Assembly: GCF_000311845.1 (NCBI RefSeq)
Contig: NZ_HE978574.1
Coordinates: 525,056 to 589,055 of the forward strand
DNA from: Enorma massiliensis phI
GTDB taxonomy: Bacteria; Actinomycetota; Coriobacteriia; Coriobacteriales; Coriobacteriaceae
Length of the DNA stretch: 64,000 nucleotides
Direction of reading: 5' to 3'
A program made the position numbers and the translations under genes. A model generated the notes under the pieces. The model saw only the letters and a list, made by a program, of their open reading frames with translations. It had not been told where the DNA came from and made no database searches. Below are positions 1 to 7,212 of this stretch, in pieces. How positions within the stretch are numbered: the stretch's first letter is position 1; each line of letters begins with the position of its first letter.

Positions 1-1
1 G

Positions 2-397
2 GACGAGATCTTGGAGCGCTGCCTCACGCGCGCGGCGCTCTGGGACGAGGTCAAGGATAAGCTTGGCCAGAGCGGCCTTGGGCTTTCCGGCGGCCAGCAG
101 CAGCGCCTGTGCATCGCCCGCGCGCTTGCCACCGACCCTTCGGTGCTCCTCATGGACGAGCCCACATCGGCGCTCGACCCCATCTCGACCTCGATGGTCG
201 AGGAGCTCATGATGCAGCTCTCCGAGGACCATACCGTCGTGGTCGTGACGCACAACATGCAGCAGGCGGCGCGCGTTGCCGATAAAACCTGCTTCTTCTA
301 CCTGGGAGAACTCGTTGAGGCAGCGCCCACCAAGGAGCTCTTCTCCAACCCCAAGGAGAAGCTCACCAACGACTATCTGACGGGAAGGTTCAGCTAA
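2..397 (+). CDS. pstB: PstB, phosphate ABC transporter ATPase (5' end missing)
   Basis: C-terminal half of the cytoplasmic ATPase that powers high-affinity phosphate uptake through PstCA. The reading frame enters from outside the window, so the real start is not visible. Seen here are the ABC signature [16 protein letters not shown] (about residues 26-41 of the fragment), Walker [14 protein letters not shown] with the catalytic Glu, and the H-loop [16 protein letters not shown]. The tail, with a lipid-facing [10 protein letters not shown] segment and a final NDYLTGRFS, is typical of PstB. The stop TAA shares its last base with the ATG of phoU, so the two genes are translationally coupled, as is usual for pst-phoU operons. 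Confidence 0.95.
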   Translation, partial: DEILERCLTRAALWDEVKDKLGQSGLGLSGGQQQRLCIARALATDPSVLLMDEPTSALDPISTSMVEELMMQLSEDHTVVVVTHNMQQAARVADKTCFFYLGELVEAAPTKELFSNPKEKLTNDYLTGRFS

Positions 398-1056
398 TGA
401 TTACTCGTTCCGAATTTCGGCATCAGCTTGAAGAGATCGACGAGACGCTCGGTCGCTTCAGCGAGAAGACGGCAAAGGATATTCGCGCGCTCTCCTTGGC
501 GCTTGCCGGTGACGCCGACACGATTGACGAGGTGCTTGGCGGTGCCAAGTCCGAGCGTCGTCTGCGCACCGCCATCGAGGATGGCTGCCTGGACATCATG
601 CTGCTCCAGCAGCCGATCGCCGGTGACCTGCGCTTTGTGAGCGGCTCGTTCCGCCTGGTCTCGGATCTCACTCACATTGACGAGATGAGCCGCGACGTGG
701 CGTATCTGGCCAAGAGCCTGCCTGCCGAGGTTTCCGCCAAGCTCAAGGAGCACTTGGATTACGCGGCCGATCGCGTGGCGACGATGGTCGAGGAGGCCGT
801 TGAGGCGTTCCGTACCACCGACGTGGATAAGGCCCGCGGCGTCTTTGCCATGGACGACGACATCGACGATGTGTACCTGGCTGCCGAGGGCGTGGTCATC
901 GACCTCATCAAGGCGAGCGAGACCCGCGCCAAGTACCTGCCAGAGCTGCTCATGGTGGCTAAGTACTTCGAGCGCATGGGCGACGATGCCGTGCGCATCG
1001 CCGACTGGGCCGTCTTCCGCGCCACGGGCGCCCGTGAGATGACCAAGGGCGAATAG
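397..1056 (+). CDS. phoU: PhoU, phosphate signalling regulator
   Basis: Cytoplasmic three-helix-bundle protein that restrains PstSCAB uptake and phosphate-responsive two-component signalling. It has 219 residues, the normal family length. Both metal-binding repeats are visible: DLTHIDEMSRDVAYLA (about residues 89-104) and KYFERMGDDAVRIADW near residues 189-204, the latter being the classic PhoU K-Y-x-E-R-x-G-D motif. The start overlaps the pstB stop by one base, which fixes the ATG. No phoR/phoB pair follows; the operon ends at a hairpin about 90 bp downstream. Confidence 0.95.
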   Translation: MITRSEFRHQLEEIDETLGRFSEKTAKDIRALSLALAGDADTIDEVLGGAKSERRLRTAIEDGCLDIMLLQQPIAGDLRFVSGSFRLVSDLTHIDEMSRDVAYLAKSLPAEVSAKLKEHLDYAADRVATMVEEAVEAFRTTDVDKARGVFAMDDDIDDVYLAAEGVVIDLIKASETRAKYLPELLMVAKYFERMGDDAVRIADWAVFRATGAREMTKGE

Positions 1057-1065
1057 CTGCGGAGT

Positions 1066-1094
1066 GGTTCACAGACACCGGGTGTCTACGAACC
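1066..1094. repeat. 29-bp imperfect palindrome, CAGACACC family
   Basis: Ten bases after the phoU stop the sequence reads as arms GGTTC..GACACC and GGTGTC..GAACC around a GG centre. It has the same core as the palindrome at 27427-27457. A second, weaker hairpin with GTGG and CCAC ends follows at 1097-1129. Both are REP-like intergenic repeats by appearance. Confidence 0.75.
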
Positions 1095-1147
1095 AAGTGG
1101 GTTACAGAAAGCGGGTTTCTACGAGCCACGCATTTGCCTCCCCTTCG

Positions 1148-1190
1148 CGGGCCGGTAGCCGTTTGCGGTTGCCGGCCCGTTTGCTTTTGC
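1148..1190 (+). terminator. Probable terminator of the pst-phoU operon
   Basis: Perfect 8-bp stem CGGGCCGG (1148-1155) and CCGGCCCG (1172-1179), followed by a T-rich TTTGCTTTT. It lies between phoU (+) and the convergent kinase gene (-), so it could serve phoU. Confidence 0.6.
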
Positions 1191-1251
1191 GAAATGGGCT
1201 CGGCGAGATGGCGGGAGTGGCTTCAGCCGGCTTCTGCTATGCCGGGGGTGT

Positions 1252-2178
1252 CTACAGGCTCAGGCCAAGGCGCTTCTGAAGGATGAGGCACGCGCCGAGC
1301 TCTGGTTCGTGGAGCGGAGCGATGAGGCGGCAGCAGCGGGGGAGGGCAGCGCCCAGAGGCCCGAGGATGGCCTCGCCCGCCTTGAACGTGCCGCCGACAT
1401 AGGTGACGGGGATGCTGCCCGCCGCCTGATTATCCGGCTCATCGAAGAGACCGCGCACGATGGCCGCGACCATCTCGGCCTCTTCCGCCGCTGCGCGCTC
1501 AAGGATGCGCTGCGCGCTTGCGTCGCCCGCCGCTGCGGCTTTGCTCACCAGGGGCGCAAGGGCCGAGATGCGCGAGCGGTTCGCCATGTGTTCCTGCGCG
1601 AAGGCGATGATATCGAAATCGTCGGCAAGCTCGAGCTCCTGTCGCACGAGGCTACGCATAGGCCCCGCCGGGTCGCGTCCGTCGCACTGGCGGGTGAACG
1701 CGCGCAGCAGCTCCTTGCCCAGCCAACCGCCGCTGCCTTCGTCTCCGAGCTCGTAGTCCCAGCCGCCGCAGCGCAGCGAGCGCTCGCCGTGTACGCCGTA
1801 GGCGATGGAGCCCGTGCCGGCGATGATCACGATGCCGTCGGCAAGGTTTAGCCCCGCTGCCCAAGCGCTTTCCACGTCGTTGACGAGCGCATAGGGGTGC
1901 GCACCGGCAACCTTGGCCACGATCTGTTCGATGCGCGCCGTCGACGTGGTTCCCTCTCCATACCCACACATACCGATGCCGATGCCGTACTGCTCGCCTA
2001 AAAGCCCGGCAGCCTCGGCACGGGCAATACCCTCAGCGAGGACAGCTTCCATGCCATCGAAGCCAGCCTGTGCGTAGTGGCTCGTTGGCAACTCGAAGCG
2101 GTCGAGTTGCGTTAGCGTCTCGTCATATGTGGCGAACGCCGTCTTGGTTCCGCCTGCGTCAATTCCGAGCCAGCGCAT
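1252..2178 (-). CDS. BadF/BadG/BcrA/BcrD-type kinase, N-acetylglucosamine kinase-like
   Basis: Member of the ASKHA (actin/hexokinase) fold; stand-alone 300-residue members of this family are mostly amino-sugar kinases of the cytosol. The 308-residue protein starts MRWLGIDAGGTKTAF (phosphate-1 loop, residues 5-13), has a VNDVESAWAAG segment around residue 99 and the phosphate-2 loop IAGTGSIAYG near 119. There is no Cys pair of the kind seen in the dehydratase activases of the same superfamily, which favours a sugar kinase over an activase. The gene stands alone on the - strand between phoU and a long gene-poor gap, so context gives no substrate. N-acetylglucosamine or N-acetylmuramate are plausible, unproven substrates. 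Confidence 0.75.
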   Translation of the reverse strand: MRWLGIDAGGTKTAFATYDETLTQLDRFELPTSHYAQAGFDGMEAVLAEGIARAEAAGLLGEQYGIGIGMCGYGEGTTSTARIEQIVAKVAGAHPYALVNDVESAWAAGLNLADGIVIIAGTGSIAYGVHGERSLRCGGWDYELGDEGSGGWLGKELLRAFTRQCDGRDPAGPMRSLVRQELELADDFDIIAFAQEHMANRSRISALAPLVSKAAAAGDASAQRILERAAAEEAEMVAAIVRGLFDEPDNQAAGSIPVTYVGGTFKAGEAILGPLGAALPRCCRLIAPLHEPELGACLILQKRLGLSL

Positions 2179-2211
2179 GGCATTCCTCCGGTCTTCGTGT
2201 TCTCACGCATA

Positions 2212-2240
2212 TGATAAAACGAACCAGGTTTGTTTTATCA
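2212..2240. repeat. 29-bp palindrome, GATAAAACGAACC family
   Basis: Arms TGATAAAACGAACC and GGTTTGTTTTATCA with a single central base and one mismatch. It lies upstream of the kinase start on the - strand. The same family occurs at 5774, 17691 and as an inverted pair around 10809-11031. Confidence 0.85.
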
Positions 2241-2539
2241 ATTCTGATCGGTCGTGCGGTACAGCAAACCGGCCTTATTCTATCAGTTAGGAAAACTCCA
2301 GCTCAGAGCCTCCGCAACCATGGGTTGGTTAAAATGTCCGCCAAACATGGCTTCCGTCGCCAGCGCGCGGGGATGCAGACCGGGTTGACGTGGCGCATGG
2401 CGAAGAGCGGGCCAATGCGACGCGCGGCGCCAAGCGCGGTTGGCTGTATCGCGTTGATGAAGGACTTGATGCAGCGTCCGGCTGTCGCTTTGCCAAGGCA
2501 AGCAATGCTTTTAATACCCTCCCTGTTTCTCCAAGTTAG
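2241..2539. other. Gene-free stretch, nothing recognised
   Basis: About 300 bp between two palindromic repeats. A - strand open frame of about 120 codons covers it (2303-2671) but runs straight through the inverted-repeat arm beyond 2540, and I recognise no protein family in it. A decayed gene fragment is possible. Confidence 0.4.
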
Positions 2540-2695
2540 CCAAAAATGCGCTAAGTCGGTCTTTTTTCTTTTGGTTTGTGGGTGCGCTTTCATAAGTATG
2601 CTGGTACGGAGCCATGCGATAGGCTTCCTGCCAGCGCGGTTGCCAGATGGCACCGTCAAAACCCGAGACAAAAGACCGACTTAGCGCATTTTTGG
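2540..2695. repeat. 156-bp inverted-repeat element (family shared with 50120-50273)
   Basis: Perfect 25-bp arms: 2540-2564 (begins CCAAAAATGCGCTAAGTC) and its exact reverse complement at 2671-2695, around a 106-bp interior. The same arms enclose a different interior at 50120-50273, and the 33 bp after the right arm are also related between the two copies. It sits in the gap between the divergent kinase and aspS genes. No coding sequence is seen inside. Confidence 0.85.
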
Positions 2696-3079
2696 ATAAA
2701 AAATCGAAAGTAGGGGGTCTATTAATTGCTATGCACGCCCGATGCGGTCTCCAAGCGCCTGCGATCAGCGCGGTTTTAATAGCCCGCGCGTCCGGTGAAT
2801 CAAGACCACTCGCACGACGGGCGGTTCCTTACGTCGTGAGCATCGCGCGGCACGATATTAAAAGCCGAAATACGGGCGGCGCACCGCCAGTGCATCGCGC
2901 AAGACACCACGGCCTCCATCATTAACAGTGTATGAATCGGGTGGCTTGCTCGCGCTCGAGGCAGGGAGCTGGTACCATTGACCCTCGCATGCCGGGCTGC
3001 GCGGTCTACGCAGGCTCGGCAATCTGTACGCACGCCGCCCGCTCCGGCACGGGGCGGCACAGATTATAAGGAGGACTCT
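2696..3079. other. Gene-free leader region upstream of aspS
   Basis: This stretch holds the conserved tail of the preceding repeat element (GGATAAAAAATCG, then AGTAGGGGG and ATTAAT) and then GC-rich sequence up to the aspS ribosome-binding site. A TTGACC at 2978-2983 has no convincing -10 partner. I see no T-box, tRNA or ORF that I can support. A short - strand frame ending in VLRDALAVRRPYFGF (near 2858-2905) could be gene debris. Confidence 0.35.
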
Positions 3080-4930
3080 GTGGCAGAGACCCAGACCACT
3101 GCTGGCGCACCAACCGGCGCCGCAACCGCTACGCCCGCTGCATCCGGCGTCCAGAACCCCGAGAACATCCATTCCATGCACACCCGCACCGCCGGCGAGC
3201 TTCGCGCCGAGAACATCGGCGAGGAGGTTACCCTCACCGGATGGGTGTGGCGTCGCCGCGACCACGGCGGCCTGATTTTCTGCGACCTGCGCGATCGCAC
3301 CGGCATGACGCAGTGCACGTTCGACCCCGAGCACGCTCAAGGCAGCGCGTTCCACACCGCCGAGACCATGCGTCCGGAGTGGCCCATCCTGGTGCACGGC
3401 ACCGTGATCGCCCGTGATGCCGAGACGGTCAACCCCAAGCTGCCCACCGGCGAGATCGAGGTGCTTGTCGACCATATCGAGGTGCTCGGTCGCTCCAAGA
3501 CCCCGCCCTTCCAGATCGAGGATGGCATCGAGACCGCCGAGGACACGCGCCTGCGCTACCGCTACCTGGACCTTCGACGTCCGGAGATGACCGAGAAGCT
3601 CAAGCTGCGCTCGGATTTCACCTTCGCAATCCGTTCTGCGCTCCATAACCGCGCATTTACCGAGGTCGAGACCCCGGCGCTCTTCAAATCCACTCCCGAG
3701 GGCGCGCGCGACTTCATCGTTCCCAGCCGCCTGCAGCCGGGCAGCTTCTACGCCCTGCCGCAGAGTCCGCAGCTCCTCAAGCAGCTGCTCATGGTTGGTG
3801 GCGTTGAGCGTTACTACCAGGTGGCTAAGTGCTTCCGCGACGAGGACCTGCGCGCCGATCGCCAGCCCGAGTTCACGCAGGTGGACATCGAGATGAGCTT
3901 CGTTGACCAGGACGACGTCATGGGCGCGCTCGAAGACGTGCTTGCCGACGCGTTCGCCCAGGTTGGCGTCGAGATGCCCACGCCGCTCCGCCGTATCAAC
4001 TACTGGGATGCCATGGACACCTACGGCTCCGACAAGCCGGACACGCGCTTCGGCATGCATCTCGTCGACCTCACCGATGTCTTCAAGGGCTCCAAGTTCA
4101 AGGTGTTCTCCGGCGCCGCCAACACCGAGGGCCACGTAGTCAAGGCCATCAACGCCAAGGGTGCCGGCACCTGGCCGCGCGCGCAGATCGATAAGCTCGC
4201 GAAGGTTGCCGAGTCCTTCGGCGCCAAGGGCCTGGCCTGGATCGCCTTCCGCGAGGACGGCTCCATGAACTCGCCCATCGTGAAGTTCTTCAGCGATGAG
4301 GAGATGGCCGAGCTCAAGAGCCGCTGCGACGTGGAGCCCGGTGACCTCGTGATGTTCGCTGCCGGCCCGCGTCTCGCTTCCGACGAGATCCTCGGCGGCA
4401 TGCGCAGCCACATGGCCGATGCGCTGGGCATCGAGCGAGAGGGGCATGATTTCCTGTGGGTCGTGGACTTCCCGCTCTTCCACTGGGACGACGACGCCAA
4501 GCGCTACGAGGCCGAGCACCAGCCCTTCACCCTGCCGCATGTGGACCAGCTCGACCTGCTCGAGACCAATCCGCTTGCCATGGGCAGCTGCACGTACGAC
4601 TTCGTGATGGACGGTTTCGAGGCGGGCGGCGGCGGCATGCGCATCCATGATGCCGAGCTGCAGCTTAAGATGCTCGAGTTCATGGGCTTTACGGAAGAGC
4701 GTGCGAAGGAGCAGTTCGGCTTCCTCATGGAGGCGCTCACCTTCGGCGCGCCCCCGATGGGCGGCTTCGCGCTCGGTCTCGACCGCGTGTGCATGCTGCT
4801 TGCGGGCAGCGATTCCATCCGCGACGTGATGGCCTTCCCCAAGACGAGCTCTGGCTCCGACCTCATGTCGGGCGCACCGAGTGCGGTGTCACTCGGCCAG
4901 CTCAAAGAGGTTTCGCTGCGCCTCATGTAA
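3080..4930 (+). CDS. aspS: Aspartyl-tRNA synthetase
   Basis: Class IIb synthetase charging tRNA-Asp in the cytosol. 616 residues from a GTG at 3080 preceded by AAGGAGG at 3068-3074. Upstream in-frame codons lack a ribosome-binding site, so this start is preferred; it gives an Ala/Thr-rich extension of about 33 residues before the usual MHTRTAGEL start-like region. The N-terminal OB fold is VTLTGWVWRRRDHGG. Motif 2 is CFRDEDLRADRQPEFTQVD and motif 3 is GGFALGLDRVCMLLAG, with the bacterial insertion domain between them. The sequence alone does not decide whether it is discriminating or also charges tRNA-Asn. It ends in tandem TAATGA-type stops next to two palindromes. Confidence 0.95.
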   Translation: MAETQTTAGAPTGAATATPAASGVQNPENIHSMHTRTAGELRAENIGEEVTLTGWVWRRRDHGGLIFCDLRDRTGMTQCTFDPEHAQGSAFHTAETMRPEWPILVHGTVIARDAETVNPKLPTGEIEVLVDHIEVLGRSKTPPFQIEDGIETAEDTRLRYRYLDLRRPEMTEKLKLRSDFTFAIRSALHNRAFTEVETPALFKSTPEGARDFIVPSRLQPGSFYALPQSPQLLKQLLMVGGVERYYQVAKCFRDEDLRADRQPEFTQVDIEMSFVDQDDVMGALEDVLADAFAQVGVEMPTPLRRINYWDAMDTYGSDKPDTRFGMHLVDLTDVFKGSKFKVFSGAANTEGHVVKAINAKGAGTWPRAQIDKLAKVAESFGAKGLAWIAFREDGSMNSPIVKFFSDEEMAELKSRCDVEPGDLVMFAAGPRLASDEILGGMRSHMADALGIEREGHDFLWVVDFPLFHWDDDAKRYEAEHQPFTLPHVDQLDLLETNPLAMGSCTYDFVMDGFEAGGGGMRIHDAELQLKMLEFMGFTEERAKEQFGFLMEALTFGAPPMGGFALGLDRVCMLLAGSDSIRDVMAFPKTSSGSDLMSGAPSAVSLGQLKEVSLRLM

Positions 4931-4940
4931 TGACAAATGA

Positions 4941-4967
4941 GTCAAAACGGGACAGTCCCGTTTTGAC
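4941..4967. repeat. Perfect 27-bp palindrome, GGGACAGTCCC family
   Basis: Arms GTCAAAACGGGAC and GTCCCGTTTTGAC around one base, 10 bp after the aspS stop. It could also serve as a terminator in both directions. Related cores occur at 4979, 21341-21425 and 46954-47020. Confidence 0.85.
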
Positions 4968-4978
4968 CGCTTTGACAA

Positions 4979-4999
4979 AAAATGGGACAGTCCCATTTT
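4979..4999. repeat. Second palindrome of the GGGACAGTCCC family
   Basis: AAAATGGGAC and GTCCCATTTT around a central A, in tandem with the palindrome at 4941. The two differ by compensating changes in both arms (C to T on one side, G to A on the other), so base pairing is preserved. Confidence 0.85.
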
Positions 5000-5117
5000 G
5001 ACTGCCCCGCAATAACATAAAGCATCTTTGTTGCACCTTGGCCCAGCCCCGCATCCAACGGCGGCTGGGCTGCTTGGTATTGTTACTATTGAGGAGCCCG
5101 ATAGAAAGGCGAGGAGC

Positions 5118-5375
5118 ATGGTCGAGTTCACGCATGTGGTGCAGGGTCGAGCGGGTCTGCACGCCCGTCCCGTGGCCGAAATCTGCTCTTTCGCCGGTTC
5201 CTACGACGGCAAGATCACCCTTGCGTTCTCCGGGCAAACGGTCTCGGCGACCGATGTCATGGGCGTCATGGGACTCGGTGCTCGTCAAGGGGATGAGCTA
5301 TGCTTTTCGGTCGAGGGTCCCGACGAGCAGTCCACCGCCGACCGCCTTCGCGCCAAGCTCGAGTCTTGCCTCTAG
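5118..5375 (+). CDS. HPr-like phosphocarrier with Asp at position 46
   Basis: An 85-residue HPr-fold protein. The PEP-dependent phosphorylation site His15 is present in AGLHARPVAE, at exactly position 15 when translation starts at the ATG at 5118 (ribosome-binding site GCGAGGAG). The region that in Gram-positive HPr carries the regulatory Ser46 reads TVSATDVMGVMGLG, so residue 46 is Asp. In classical HPr, Ser46 is the HPr-kinase site and S46D mimics phospho-Ser, weakening transfer to sugar permeases. This protein may therefore be a specialised phosphocarrier rather than the general ptsH; that is inference. It is followed after 18 bp by a mannosidase remnant and then manA. Confidence 0.85.
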   Translation: MVEFTHVVQGRAGLHARPVAEICSFAGSYDGKITLAFSGQTVSATDVMGVMGLGARQGDELCFSVEGPDEQSTADRLRAKLESCL

Positions 5376-5393
5376 CCACTGGCCAGGGCCGGT

Positions 5394-5777
5394 GTGGCCG
5401 AGCTGGCACGCTGCTATGACGGGGAGCTCGAGGTCTATGAGTATGCGGCGTTCCTGAATGGCCGCCTCATCTTCTCGGAACCCGAGGTCGTGGGCGATCG
5501 GCCTGCACATGGCTCGGTCTTTACGCTTGAGGGTTCGGCAATTGTGTCGGCTGTGAAAGCGGCGGAGGATCCGGAGAAGCCGGGTATCATCGTGCGCCTG
5601 TTCTGCGGAATGCATGAGGGGGATGCAACGGCAAAGCTCGTGTTCGCGGAGCCGGTGCACCGCGCATGCATCTGCGATTTGCGCGAGCGCGAAACGGAGG
5701 AACTTGCCGTGGACGGCGCTACGGTTGAGCTGCCCGTGCTCAAGCACTGCAAGTTCATCACGGTCTACGTGGAGTGA
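5394..5777 (+). pseudogene. C-terminal remnant of a GH38 alpha-mannosidase
   Basis: An open frame of 127-128 codons (GTG start at 5394) whose product resembles only the last beta-rich domain of GH38 alpha-mannosidases: SAIVSAVKAAEDPEKPGIIV (about residues 49-68), a RLFCGMHEGDATAKLVF strand pair, and a closing VDGATVELPVLKHCKFITV segment. The catalytic domain of about 700 residues or more is absent; directly upstream is the HPr-like gene. I read it as the 3' stump left after a deletion that joined it to the HPr gene. A surviving separately translated domain cannot be excluded, because the frame has stayed open. Its TGA stop lies inside a 31-bp palindrome. manA follows, which fits a former mannose-utilisation cluster. 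Confidence 0.65.
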
Positions 5778-5804
5778 TAAAACGAACCCGGTTCGTTTTA
5801 TCAC
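5774..5804. repeat. Perfect 31-bp palindrome over a stop codon
   Basis: Arms GTGATAAAACGAACC and GGTTCGTTTTATCAC around a central C. The TGA stop of the preceding frame is bases 5775-5777, inside the left arm. Same family as 2212, 10809-11031 and 17691. Confidence 0.9.
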
Positions 5805-5860
5805 AAGATGCGCCAGGTGAGGCAACGCGACCGCACGCGCCGCCCCTTTCGGATGTCTTT

Positions 5861-5889
5861 TTGGAGACGCCTCGTTCTTGGCATACAAT
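5861..5889 (+). promoter_or_regulatory. Probable sigma-70-type promoter of manA
   Basis: TTGGAG at 5861-5866, a 17-bp spacer, and TACAAT at 5884-5889, about 40 bp before the manA ATG. Four of six bases fit the -35 consensus and five of six the -10 consensus. Confidence 0.55.
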
Positions 5890-5929
5890 GGGGCGGCAGG
5901 GCGTTCACCTCGTGGCAAGGAGCTGTACC

Positions 5930-6871
5930 ATGGAATCAATCATCGAGCTCGTACCGGTGTTCAAGGAGAAGATCTGGGGCGGGCGCAAGCTCGAGACCGA
6001 GTTTGGCTACGAGATTCCCGCCGGGCCCGTGGGCGAGTGCTGGGCAATCTCTGCACACCCGGCGGGCGACGACGAGATCGCCTCGGGCGAGTACGCCGGG
6101 AGGACGCTTTCGTGGTTGTGGGACGAGCACCGCGAGCTCTTCGGCAATTGCGAAGGCGACCGGTTCCCGCTGCTCGTCAAGATCATCGATGCGAAGGACG
6201 ACCTCTCTATCCAGGTGCATCCCGATGACGATTACGCCGCCGAGCATGAGAACGGCTCGCTGGGCAAGAAGGAGTGCTGGTACGTGCTCTCCGCCGAGCC
6301 GGGCCAGACCATCGTTGTGGGTCAGCGCGCTCACTCGCGCGAGGAGTTCGCCCAGATGGTCGAAGAGGGGCGCTGGAGCGAGCTCTTGAACGAGATCCCC
6401 ATCAAGGCGGGCGATTTCTTCCAGATCGACCCCGGCACGGTGCATGCCATCAAAGGCGGCACGGTGATTCTGGAATCTCAGCAGTCGAGCGATGTGACCT
6501 ATCGCGTCTATGATTACGATCGCAAGCAGGACGATGGCACGCTGCGTCCTCTCCACATGCAGCAGGCGCTCGACGTCATCGATTTCGACTGCGCGCCGCT
6601 CACCTCGGGCGAGGTCGAGCTTTCGGGCCCCGTGACCACGCTCGAGCAGAACGAGTGCTACACTGTCGACCTCGTGCGCGTTGGCGAGGACGGGTGTCCT
6701 GCGGAGCTCGCCGTCGAGACGCCGCATCCCTTTACGTGCATCAGCGTGATCGAGGGGGAGGGCGTCGTGAACGGCCGGGAGGTCAAGAAGGGAACGCATC
6801 TGCTGGCCCTTTCCGCCTGCGATACGCTGGAGCTCTCCGGCACCATGCAGGTGGTGCTCTCCTACCTGTAG
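5930..6871 (+). CDS. manA: Mannose-6-phosphate isomerase, class I
   Basis: Zinc enzyme interconverting mannose-6-phosphate and fructose-6-phosphate in the cytosol. 313 residues from ATG 5930 with AAGGAG at 5917-5922; the frame stays open upstream but that part runs through a palindrome and a promoter, so it is not coding. Metal and active-site motifs include LSIQVHPDDDYAAEHE (about residues 85-100), the KKECWYVL segment, and HAIKGGTVILESQQSSD near 171-187. The length fits the short Firmicutes/actinobacterial type. The gene could feed mannose from the former GH38 activity or PTS-imported mannose-6-phosphate into glycolysis. Confidence 0.92.
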   Translation: MESIIELVPVFKEKIWGGRKLETEFGYEIPAGPVGECWAISAHPAGDDEIASGEYAGRTLSWLWDEHRELFGNCEGDRFPLLVKIIDAKDDLSIQVHPDDDYAAEHENGSLGKKECWYVLSAEPGQTIVVGQRAHSREEFAQMVEEGRWSELLNEIPIKAGDFFQIDPGTVHAIKGGTVILESQQSSDVTYRVYDYDRKQDDGTLRPLHMQQALDVIDFDCAPLTSGEVELSGPVTTLEQNECYTVDLVRVGEDGCPAELAVETPHPFTCISVIEGEGVVNGREVKKGTHLLALSACDTLELSGTMQVVLSYL

Positions 6872-6872
6872 A

Positions 6873-6901
6873 GAGACAGTTGTGCCAGGTCAATCTGTCT
6901 C
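6873..6901. repeat. 29-bp palindrome, GACA..CTGTC family, copy 1
   Basis: Starts GAGACAGTTGTGCC and ends AATCTGTCTC, immediately after the manA stop. Imperfect pairing in the middle. Copies at 6903, 7017, 26639 and 26786. Confidence 0.8.
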
Positions 6902-6902
6902 C

Positions 6903-6931
6903 GAGACAATCGTGCCGGGTTAATCTGTCTC
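6903..6931. repeat. 29-bp palindrome, GACA..CTGTC family, copy 2
   Basis: Starts GAGACAATCGTGCC and ends TTAATCTGTCTC, one base after copy 1 and in the same orientation. Confidence 0.8.
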
Positions 6932-6959
6932 ATTTATCTATTCCACTCTTGTGTTTCGG

Positions 6960-6990
6960 CCCCGTCCGCGCCTCTGCGGGCGGGGTTTTG
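6960..6990 (+). terminator. Rho-independent terminator after manA
   Basis: A 10-bp stem CCCCGTCCGC (6960-6969) with GCGGGCGGGG (6976-6985), including one G-T pair, 6-nt loop, then TTTTGTTT. It is bracketed by palindromes of the GACA..CTGTC family. Confidence 0.8.
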
Positions 6991-7016
6991 TTTACCGAGA
7001 CGGCGAAGCAGAGAAG

Positions 7017-7045
7017 GAGACAGATTAACCCGGCACAACTGTCTC
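7017..7045. repeat. 29-bp palindrome, GACA..CTGTC family, copy 3 (inverted)
   Basis: Reads GAGACAGATTAACCCGG then CACAACTGTCTC. It is in the opposite orientation to copies 1 and 2, so the terminator at 6960 lies between inverted copies that could pair over about 145 bp. Confidence 0.8.
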
Positions 7046-7122
7046 ATGGGAAAAGTGTACCGATAGAAACTTTTTTGTTACCAATGGCTAATTTCATCTT
7101 CCCCTCGCGTGGCTGTCGTGGT

Positions 7123-7140
7123 AGTTTACTTAGGTGAACT
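7123..7140. promoter_or_regulatory. Candidate iron-regulator (DtxR/IdeR-like) operator before feoA
   Basis: An 18-bp imperfect palindrome AGTTTACTTAGGTGAACT. It carries the TTAGGT half-site typical of DtxR-family metalloregulators and lies 73 bp before the first feoA. The assignment rests on the motif and on the iron-uptake context. A second hairpin with perfect 8-bp arms TGCGCACC and GGTGCGCA (7143-7173) follows in the leader. Confidence 0.45.
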
Positions 7141-7212
7141 GCTGCGCACCGCATGCTGCGGCAAAGGTGCGCACGGATCGTAAGACGGAAACGATGAAAC
7201 GGGTGGTTTGAC

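Noticed and set aside
2696..3079. T-box leader for aspS
   Set aside because: No specifier-loop, AGTA-I or T-box core sequence was recognised.
2858..4648. Antisense frame of about 600 codons opposite aspS
   Set aside because: aspS is certain from its class II motifs. Only the short end outside aspS (2858-2977) could be gene debris.
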